A stretch of 64,000 nt of DNA from Diabrotica undecimpunctata (Eukaryota > Arthropoda > Insecta > Coleoptera > Chrysomelidae). Below the pieces are notes generated by a model. It had not been told where the DNA came from. It searched no databases and saw only the letters and a list, made by a program, of their open reading frames with translations. The number at the start of each line of letters is the position of its first letter. Position 1 is the first letter of the stretch. A program made the translations under genes and the position numbers. Below, piece by piece: positions 56,406 to 64,000 of this stretch. The stretch lies in assembly GCF_040954645.1 (NCBI RefSeq), contig NC_092806.1:26189644-26253643 (forward strand), read 5' to 3'.

Positions 56406-57800
56406 TCGAGCCTTCTTTTTGGCCTGGATGGTGATTTGAGTTCCTGTTTAGGTATCTGTCCGTGTGTGTAGGTTTTCGATACACTTTATGTCCTAAGTAA
56501 CCTTCCTTTGGATTTACTAATACATCTATGAACTCTAGTTGTTGATCTTTCTCTGTTTCCATCGTAAATTGAATATTTGAATGTAGTGTGTTTATACAAG
56601 GGGTCTAGAAGTAAATAAAAAGAAAACCGAATACCTGTGCATTGAAGCAGAACAAAAAGATCTCATATTAGACGATAACACTACGATAAAGCACTGCTGT
56701 TACTACAAATACCTAGGTATCACTATTTCACAAGATGGAACATTAGACAAAGCCATAAGAGAGAGAAATACGTCAGGGAGAAAAGCCATCACAATGTTAA
56801 ACACCATTTTATGGGACCAATCCATCAGCAAAGAAAATAAAAAGAGGATATATGAGACTATAGTAAAAAGTATCACTTTATACAGCTGTGAGGTATGGCC
56901 ACTGAAAGAAAGAACACTGTCAACGCTGAAAGCGACGGAAATGGATTTTTGGAGAAGAGCCGCAGGAAGATCTAGAAGAGAAAGGATTACCAACGAACGC
57001 ATTAGAGAAATAATGGGAATCAAACGAACAATCACAGATGACCTAACAACAAAACAACTTATCTGGTTCGGACACTTACAAAGAATGGACGAACAACGAA
57101 TGCCAAAAGAAATACTAAAGTGGCAACCAGAAGGAAAGAGAAAACGAGGTAGACCGAGGAAAAGTTGGAGCGAAGGAATAAATAAAGAACTGAGAGAGAG
57201 GGCCATAGAAGAAGATCTATGGAACAACCGGTCTAAGTGGCGATTGGAAGTCGGAAAACGGCGGAGAACGTTATAAACCGACAAGTAGTAGTAGTAGTGT
57301 TTATACAAGACAGGAAATCGTAGAGTTTTTCTACTCCGTGACCCCAAATCACAAAAGTGTCATCGACGTATCTAAACCATACTCTTGGCTTGTATGCTGA
57401 GTTCATTACCCTCTTCTCTAGATGCTCCATGAAAAGGTTGGCTACGACCGGGCTTAGTGGGCTTCCCATTGCTACTTTATCTACCTGTTCATACATCTGG
57501 TCTTCTCATGAAAAGTAGGTGGTAGTGTGGCAAATACGGTATAATTCCACCAGTGTATGTCCCATATAATTCCCTAGTATTGGAGAAACGTCTAGAACTA
57601 ACCTCAGAAGACAACGGCCTAACAGCCCGAATAAACAATGTAACAAGTTAGACGATTGCCGTGAAAGCCTAACGCATTTTATCATGGTAGATGTTGTTTT
57701 AATAATTCTTGTAGGAGAATTATCATGCATTGTGAAACCATACGATTTAAATCTATTGACTAAGGATAATTGGGTAGCACAAGCAACAGCGCAATTAATA
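56406..57800 (-). pseudogene. Penelope-like RT, split by a LINE
   Basis: Minus-strand order: LGNYMGHTLVELYRICHTTT (57560 down), then after a stop YEQVDKVAMGSPLSPVVANL, FMEHLEKRVM and the catalytic box FRYVDDTFVIW (57496-57300). Past the LINE come METEKDQQLEFIDVLVNPKE and HKVYRKPTHTDRYLNRNSNH, HHPGQKEG (56562-56410), the Penelope RT thumb. The GIY-YIG part is missing. Stops and shifts present. Confidence 0.88.
56601..57296 (+). mobile_element. LINE fragment with exact 13-bp target duplication
   Basis: GTGTTTATACAAG at 56588-56600 and 57297-57309. Coding on the plus strand: NKKKTEYLCIEAEQKDLILD, YKYLGITISQDGTLDKAIRE, LYSCEVWPLKERTLSTLKA, LIWFGHLQRMDEQRMPKEIL and KRGRPRKSWSEGINKELRER, then a stop after RRRTL and a (TAG)n tail (57284-57296). 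The C-terminal open reading frame 56794-57276 is unbroken. 5'-truncated after the RT palm. Confidence 0.95.
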
Positions 57801-58059
57801 TTCAAGTCACCGCATCACCATTGAAGAATCAGGTGATCTATAAATGTAAAAAATGTATAGAATAAGATTCTTGTTATAAACCAATGAAAACTGAAAAAAA
57901 GGCTTCATTCGGAAGAAATTTATATTTTATTATAGGAGTGAAATCATTATTTGTAGAAAGAATTAGGGTGCCACCCTGAGCTGAACTTGGACGATCATAC
58001 CTGGCAATTGTGGTATATTTTTCTACAAAAAAAAGGACGTTGACTTTACGTCAGTGCTC
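57801..58059. other. Spacer, probably LINE-derived at its right end
   Basis: No certain coding; the last bases lead into the I/R1-like LINE end that follows. Confidence 0.3.
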
Positions 58060-58690
58060 GGTAACCGCAACTATCGGAAAAAAACCTAATTCCTCTAGAC
58101 ACAAAAACACCTCTGCTCACAATGTAACAGTCCCTCTCATATGGCTGCCTTTTCGTACTGGAATTAATGGTAATGAAACAGCAGATTATTTTGTCAGAAG
58201 AGCTACCATCCATAGTACTGAAAAACCGATATTTCAACTATTTCGATCTCTAACTCATTTTTAAAAAGTCATTAAAGGATATTTGGCAATTCTGGTAAAA
58301 GAGGAAAACAACTCTTCATGAACTCCAACCGAACTCCAAACTTACCGATGGAAATCTTCATGGCCTCAGGAACTCGTCCAACTTGCCACCATTGCAATCT
58401 TAACCTGACCGTAAAACACATCCGGACCAAATGCAAACCATTCACCAATATGTATAAAATATTGGACTTGAAATCATCTCTTTACGAAATGTTCAACAAC
58501 CTTACAGAGATTACTAAAACCGTTTAGTTTTTAAAAACCGCTCAGATTTACCACAAGATTTAACTGACGACATTAGTTAAAGTTATTATTTGTTTTTGTG
58601 ATTTAACATTTATCTATTGTTAGTGTTCCTGTACTATAAATATAGTGTATTTTTATGTATGAGAGAGTAATAAAACAATAAATTATGTAT
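58060..58690 (+). pseudogene. I/R1-like LINE, RNase H and C-terminus
   Basis: VTVPLIWLPFRTGINGNETA then DYFVRRATIH is the end of the RNase H domain found after RT in I-type LINEs (W.P.H.GI.GNE.AD..A). After shifts, ARPTCHHCNLNLTVKHIRTK and C (58369-58437) forms the CCHC knuckle, followed by LKSSLYEMFNNLTEITKTV and a stop at 58525. The 3' part has AATAAAACAATAAATTATG. Non-functional. Confidence 0.75.
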
Positions 58691-58923
58691 GCAAATCCCT
58701 AAACTGTTGATACGGGTGACTCAATGAAAAACAGATATTTGTCAACAAGTTTACAGAAGTATATAGGAAAACAATTTTAAATTGAGTATGACCACCAAGT
58801 ATAAAGGTTGGAGCAGAATAGAATACAATAGTTGTGAGAGTTACTAATCCCTAAATAAGGTTGCCAGTGTCGGAGTGATGGAGGTTAACAGGTACTAATG
58901 AATTTGCAAGAAATGTAAGATGT

Positions 58924-59118
58924 TTATTTTATTGGTTATATATTATATAACCAATAAAAGTTTAATAAGTACCTACCTATTTGCAAAATAAAGTTTAATT
59001 CTTTAGATAAAATAAAACGTTTTATTTTATCTATTTGCAAAATAAAGTTTAATTCTTTGCCTATTTGCAGAATAAAGTTTAATTCTTTAGATAAAATAAA
59101 ACGTTTTATTTTATCTGA
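58924..59118. repeat. Palindrome and short tandem cluster
   Basis: A near-perfect 29-bp palindrome at 58930-58958 (TTATTGGTTATA and its complement) is followed by three copies of CTATTTGCAAAATAAAGTTT (58977, 59031, 59060; the third has G for A). Two identical 28-bp perfect palindromes lie at 59005-59032 and 59089-59116, centred on ACGT. Strong foldback potential. Confidence 0.92.
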
Positions 59119-59359
59119 AATGAGTGCATTCCACGAAGTAAGGGTTTCAACAATCAAACATTTAATTCTTTAATTCCAGGAATCTACGACAGTAATTGAC
59201 TAGATAATTACCTTCTAAACTTATTCCACAGAAAATGTGATAGTGGGTTTTTCCATTTTGTATATAGGAAGGTCCAAGTGGCCTATTCAAAATTCTTAAC
59301 AGTTCACTAAAAGTAGGTACTTCAGTTGCAAGGTGCAGTTTATTGTGTATACTAGTGTT

Positions 59360-60700
59360 ATGGAAAATTTGGAAGTGCCGTGTAAACGCCGAAAAATTGG
59401 TCCTCTAACAGTTAATGAAAAAACATTAATATTTAATTGTTTTAAATCATTTACAGACAAACGTTTATGTGAAAGTGTTGATGAGACCGTTGAGTTAGTT
59501 AGCAGTACACTTGGTGTTGGGAAATCTACGATTTACAGAGTTATTAAAGAAGAGAAATGTGGTAGTTTTCAAATGCCACGTAATGCTCCAGGGAAACCAA
59601 AATTTCAAATAGAATATCATTTTAAAGCAGGAATTCGACGGAAAGTGCATGAATTCTTCTTTAGACAAGAATTTCCAACATTGGATAAAGTTCTTATCTC
59701 AGTTCGAGATGATAAGGATTACCCAGAAATGAGTCGAAGTACGTTATGGAAACTTTTAAAAGAAATAGGCTTCCGCTGGAAAAAGAATCCCAGAAAGTCT
59801 ATTTTATTAGAAAGAAGCGATATTGTCATGTGGAGAAGACATTTTCTAAGAACCATAAAGGAAATGAGAAACCAAAAAAGAAAAATATTTTATCTTGATG
59901 AAACATGGATCAACGAGGGTCATACACCAAATAAATTTTGGCAGGATGAAACTGTTACAAGTCAAAGGCACGCTTTTGTAAATAACTTATCTACTGGTTT
60001 AAACCCACCATCAGGAAAGGGACGCAGGCTGATAATAGTACACATTGGCAGTTCAGACGGTTTTGTTGAAGGTGGTTTATTAACTTTTGAATCAACTCGT
60101 ACCGGTGACTACCATGAAGACATGAACGCTGATGTCTTTCAAGAATGGTTCGAACAAATGATAGATCTTCTTCCTAACAACTGTGTAATAGTAATGGATA
60201 ATGCAAGTTATCACTCCAGACTTATAGAAGGACTGCCCACAACCAAGTGGTTAAAAAAAGACTTGCAGAATTGGCTGAGTTCAAAAAATATTACGTACCA
60301 TCCCGGATCTATAAGAAAGGAACTTTATTCGTTGTGTGCCCTTCATAAAGAAAAATTTTAAAAATACGAAATTGATGAAATTGCCAAAAATCGTGGAATG
60401 ACAGTACTTAGATCCCCACCATATCATTGTGAATTAAACCCGATTGAACTGGTATGGGCACAGATAAAGAGTGAAGTTTCAAGAAAAAATACCACTTTTA
60501 AAATTCATGATGTTAAACACTTGTTTTTGGAGGCCGTAAATAATGTAAAACCTGAAAACTGGGAAAAGGCAGTAAATCAAACTATTAAAGAAGAGGAAAA
60601 AATGTGGAAGCTGGACAATATTACTGATAAAATGATCGAGCCAGTTATTATAAATCTTGGTTCTGAAAGTTCATCTTCTGAATCTGATTTGGATTTGTAA
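59360..60700 (+). pseudogene. DD82E (Sailor-type) transposase, one stop codon
   Basis: 446 codons in one frame from the ATG at 59360; the only break is TAA at 60359-60361 (codon 334, between EKF and KYEID). The N-terminal helix-turn-helix is VSSTLGVGKSTIYRVIKE. Catalytic residues are D180 in FYLDETWINEG, D280 in VIVMDNASYHSRL and E363 in LNPIELVWAQIKSE, with 82 residues between the last two. The acidic tail SESSSSESDLDL resembles that of the copy at 53725. Inverted ends were not found. A single base change separates it from an open frame, so it is a young copy of this lineage. Confidence 0.92.
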
Positions 60701-61920
60701 CAAGTAGCTGTAAGTTTTATATTAATATTTTTATTCATCTATTTAACATACCTTAGACGGTTTTAAAAACTCTTTTTCTCTTTTGCAATTTTTAAAAATT
60801 AAAAAAAATGTGAATTTTTTAAAACCCTTTTTAATGTAGGCCAGTCAGTTCTAATATAGTGTGTGATAAAAGAGGTCACTTTTGTTTACATACACATAAC
60901 ACTTTATAACACTGAAATAATTCAATTATTTTTTACAATTATTCAAAGTAATTTTTCAATTAATCTTGAGCACGCCCATGGAGTGGTCGGAGCTACCAGT
61001 TAAAATTATGCTAATTACTCTCTCGTTCATAAAAATAAACTATAATGGCCATAGTTGTCTACGTACTTTGGGTAAATAAAAAAAATATTTTATCAAATAT
61101 TTATTTAATAGCAAATATATATTATCTATATAATCTAAGAACAATTTTTTTGTTAAAAAAATAATTAAATAGCTGAATTTTTATATTTATACCATAATAG
61201 TACAGTTTCCGACGCAGTTTCTTTAAATCATTTTGATGTCTACATAAACCAAGGTCTTCAATACCAACATGTTTATTTTTATCAATCCACCCATCGTTTA
61301 ACCGGGTTCTCACACACCGAACGGATTCTATATTGGGATCAGATTTACTGAGCAATGCTCAATTTTAAATAATTCTTAAATGGATCGAAGAATTTGCTTA
61401 TCGTTATTTTATTGATCGTAACTGGACGATTTATCGCTGAAGATCGACGCAAAGAAAACTTTTGCTTGATAAGATGCTTACTTTACATTCGATTGTGCCT
61501 GGAATTTTCAATGGGTGCCTTTTAGAGGTAATGTAGTCGGAAAAAACGGCTAAATATCGTATGTTAGTTGTTGATTTGAGATTATAAATGAATTGAAGAT
61601 AAATAGATAAGATTATAAGTACTTGAAATTATCATAAAATGCTTATTTCTATAAAAGTAGAAACTAGAAAAACCCAATTATTTTTTTATGCAAATATAAA
61701 TTTTTGGAGAAAATAAGGTGTTATCTACTATAATTTAAGGTCGTCATATATAGTTATTGGAGAGGGCCGATAATTTTTGAGAAAAAAAAATAGTAACAGA
61801 ATGGAAGGCCAATGTAAAAGAAAGAAAATATAACAAAAATACCCGGATGCATGCCCGGTTGACATTTCTGTTACTATTCTACATTGTTTACCAATGAAAA
61901 TTTTTAATATGTTTGTTATA
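60701..61920. other. No gene recognised
   Basis: AT-rich. A 77-codon minus-strand reading (61355-61122; contains ESVRCVRTRLNDGWIDKNKH) looks protein-like, but I cannot assign it. A ~30-bp TATTTTTGTTATATTTTC stretch at 61830-61770 (minus) recurs on the plus strand at 63177-63204. Confidence 0.4.
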
Positions 61921-61924
61921 CGAT

Positions 61925-62215
61925 TCTTACCCAATATCGCTCAGAACTCTCACTGATCCAGTCCTCTACAGTCATACGAACTGCAGCCTTTGGTATCCGC
62001 AGAGTTAAAACCGGTTCGTTCGATTATTTTTTTGCAAGTTGATCTACTTTTTCGCTGCCTTTAACGACCTGATGTCCTGGTACCCAGACAAGCTCAACCT
62101 TGTTCCGGTATCCCAGTTCTTTCAGTTCTTTGATGAAGTGCCACACCAACCTAGACGTCACTTCCTGACACGCCAGTGCCGCTTGACTGTCAGACAATAT
62201 ATAAATCTGATTTTT
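61925..62215 (-). pseudogene. R1/I-like LINE RNase H fragment
   Basis: Minus-strand translation gives QIYILSDSQAALACQEVTSR, then LVWHFIKELKELGYRNKVEL and VWVPGHQVVKGSEKVDQLAK. This is RNase H1-like (SDSQAAL with the catalytic Asp, then the WVPGH block with its His). Continues briefly as LRIPKAAVRMTVEDWI before it decays. RNase H after RT marks R1/I/LOA-type LINEs. Confidence 0.83.
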
Positions 62216-62609
62216 TTAACAGGTAGTCTCAGACTAACTAGTAGTAAAGTCCTAGACTTTAGATTACTTTAGGTAGACTTTATATTAGGGTGTTTTTCGA
62301 TATGAAATTAAAATAAAAGAAAAATAAATATTTTAAATAAAAAAATTACAGTATATTCGGGACTAAAAAAATAAGTTTTCACCAAATTTCTGAAAAAAAA
62401 AATTTTTGTAGAAGATAAAAGTAAAAAACCGAAAACTTATTTGAATTTTTCGCATAAATTTTAAGGTTGTTGAAACAAGTGTATACACAAAAGTTGTAGA
62501 TCTTTTTATAACCTGCAACTTTGCCAATTAACTTATTTCTGCCGAAAATCAGAATGAATCATTTTTTACACTTAAATAACTTACTTAACACCAATTTAAT
62601 TAACACCTT

Positions 62610-63115
62610 CTTAAAGATGCGACAGTTACTCACTACCCGTAATCTTGATTTGTCCCTACGATACCGCATGATAAAGTGTTATGTATATAGTGTACTATTA
62701 CACGGCGTGAAAGCTTGGACGCTAACAGTCAGCTCGTTACGACGTCTAGAGAGCTTTGAGATATGGGTATTTCGTCGTATGCTGAAAATTCCATGGACTG
62801 ACCGCGTTAGAAATGAAGAAGTTTTAAGGCGTATGAATAGAGAACGTGAACTCACAGAAATTGTCAAGAAGCTAAAACGTCTTATCTTGGACACATATTT
62901 AGACACGACAGGTATAACTTCCTTCAGCTTATTATAGAAGGGAAAATAGAAGGCAGACGCGGCCCGGGTAAACGACAAATGACCTGGCTACGCAACATCA
63001 AAGATTGGACAGGATTAGACTTTCAAAGTTTAATAAGGAAAGTCCAAAATAGGGAAAACTTTGCAGAGATCATCGCCGCCAACATTCGCTAAGAAGACGG
63101 CACCTAAGGAAGAAG
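62610..63115 (+). pseudogene. LINE C-terminus and 3' tail
   Basis: LRYRMIKCYVYSVLLHGVKA, AWTLTVSSLRRLESFEIWVF, FRRMLKIPWTDRVRNEEVLR, then after a frameshift near 62870 the blocks LGHIFRHDRYNFLQLIIEGK, IEGRRGPGRRQMTWLRNIKD and FAEIIAANIR with a stop at 63090, and a GAAGAAGAAATAAC tail. Best preserved member of the family also present at 7437-7799, 11078-11440 and 22829-23099. Confidence 0.9.
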
Positions 63116-63612
63116 AAATAACTTACTCCGTTATACTTCCCAACTTTAGATCGCTTGTAAATTATTTTTCCTTTTATTTTTGTTATATTTTCTTTCTTTT
63201 ACCATGGGTTTCATCTTGTTACTATTGTTTTTTTTTTCAGGTTATCAAAGCCTTTGAATCTTGTCTATGAAGGAAAAAACTTTTAGTAAAGCAATTGTAA
63301 AATTTTCAGATTTCAGATAATATCAAATCAGATATTAAGATATGTTTATTATACAGTAAGATAAAAAAGTCTTACCCCCTCTTTCACCCTGTTTATTTTA
63401 AAATTCTTTGAATATCTAATGGTATCAAATTTTAGATATTTCGATCAACCCCCCTCAGATGATAGCCAGGCGTTCAGTTTTTTTTTAACTAGTAAAAACT
63501 CGTAAAAATAATTGAGAAAATGACCTTACGATTAAATATGTAAATGGCTGTCCAAAGATAATGAAATTTCGTTCATAATTCTTCTGCACCACAATTTACG
63601 GATTGGCTTCTT
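63116..63612. other. No gene recognised
   Basis: AT-rich spacer between two LINE pieces. No known coding signal. Confidence 0.4.
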
Positions 63613-64000
63613 ATGTATACGAATTTAAACTCTCTTATGTCCAAATTTAATGAATTTATGAGTACTGTTCAACTTTTAAAACCTTACATTATTCTCCTAA
63701 CAGAAACGTGGCTTAATTCGTCTATCCTCGATGCTATTGTAAATATTGATAATTTTACTATATTTCGTAAATATAGAAGTAATCGTCGAGGGGGAGGAGT
63801 ATTCATCTATTTAGCAAATGAAATTACCAATACATTTTCCATCAGTAATAAAACAATAGACGTACCCGGCATAGAAATTATTTACTTATTTATTACTAAT
63901 AACTCTTTCATATTTAATATAGTTTGCATATACCGACCTCCGAATACAGTGCTTACTCAGGACAATATGCTTATTAACAAACTTGAGGAATTATCATTGC
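63613..64000 (+). CDS. LINE endonuclease domain, open to window edge
   Basis: An unbroken frame from the ATG at 63613 to the last base, so the ORF continues outside the window. It reads MYTNLNSLMSKFNEFMSTVQ, LLKPYIILLTETWLNSSILD (TETW holds the metal-binding Glu of AP-type endonucleases), RKYRSNRRGGGVFIYLANEI and NIVCIYRPPNTVLTQDNM. This is the start of ORF2 of a CR1-like LINE. It is one of the few clean LINE frames in the window; whether the full element is intact cannot be seen. Confidence 0.88.
   Translation, partial: MYTNLNSLMSKFNEFMSTVQLLKPYIILLTETWLNSSILDAIVNIDNFTIFRKYRSNRRGGGVFIYLANEITNTFSISNKTIDVPGIEIIYLFITNNSFIFNIVCIYRPPNTVLTQDNMLINKLEELSL

Noticed and set aside
58977..59118. CRISPR-like array
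   Set aside because: Only three short irregular repeats with unequal spacing in eukaryotic TE-rich DNA; no cas genes.

Overview
This window reads as arthropod nuclear DNA, most likely an insect and plausibly a beetle. It is strongly AT-rich, carries (TA)n and (GAT)n microsatellites and a tRNA-derived SINE, and holds Tc1/mariner, DD82E-type, CR1/Jockey-like, R1/I-like, Penelope and Ty3/Gypsy elements stacked inside one another. I found no host gene. Every coding stretch I recognise belongs to a transposable element (TE), and almost all are broken. The species is inferred, not shown.

Layout. 1-5640: a decayed minus-strand Gypsy copy cut by a plus-strand LINE (1945-2922) and by a near-pristine mariner with 280-bp inverted ends and an intact 343-aa transposase (3525-5536). 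7437-11440: a minus-strand LINE split by a 3.27-kb mariner (7802-11075) that carries a second LINE and a hairpin-ended repeat. 12.5-14.9 kb: a CR1-like LINE, then a 0.96-kb element containing a tRNA-Asp-like segment. 17.6-25.8 kb: LINE pieces, a mariner split by a LINE with a 14-bp target duplication, a hAT-like start split by another LINE, and a SINE. 26434-31452: three nested levels, a foldback MITE holding a mariner at its centre of symmetry, which holds a 2.9-kb LINE. 32-33 kb: a Penelope remnant. 33240-44730: a CR1-like LINE split by a complete 10,000-bp Ty3/Gypsy retrotransposon whose 1,937-bp LTRs differ at one position that I could find. 44.7-50.7 kb: an unclassified insect TE protein, R1-like LINE pieces and a possible second SINE. 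50.7-55.6 kb: an inverted copy of the window's first 370 bp, split by a mariner with very long ends, then a DD82E (Sailor-type) pseudogene and a MITE. 56-64 kb: a Penelope remnant split by a LINE, an I/R1-like LINE end, a DD82E transposase with a single stop codon, more LINE pieces, and a LINE endonuclease ORF running off the right edge.

How the parts relate. The nesting gives a relative history. The Gypsy at 34-44 kb is the youngest element by LTR identity. The mariner at 3525-5536 is the only DNA transposon with an unbroken transposase. Two resources stand out: the Gypsy copy, with a tRNA-Lys primer site, a -1 slippery heptamer at the gag-pol overlap and full pol motifs, and the pair of DD82E transposases. 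The rest records target sites precisely, with TSDs of 4, 10, 12, 13 and 14 bp and several empty sites that can be rebuilt by eye. I see no convincing new cellular system here.
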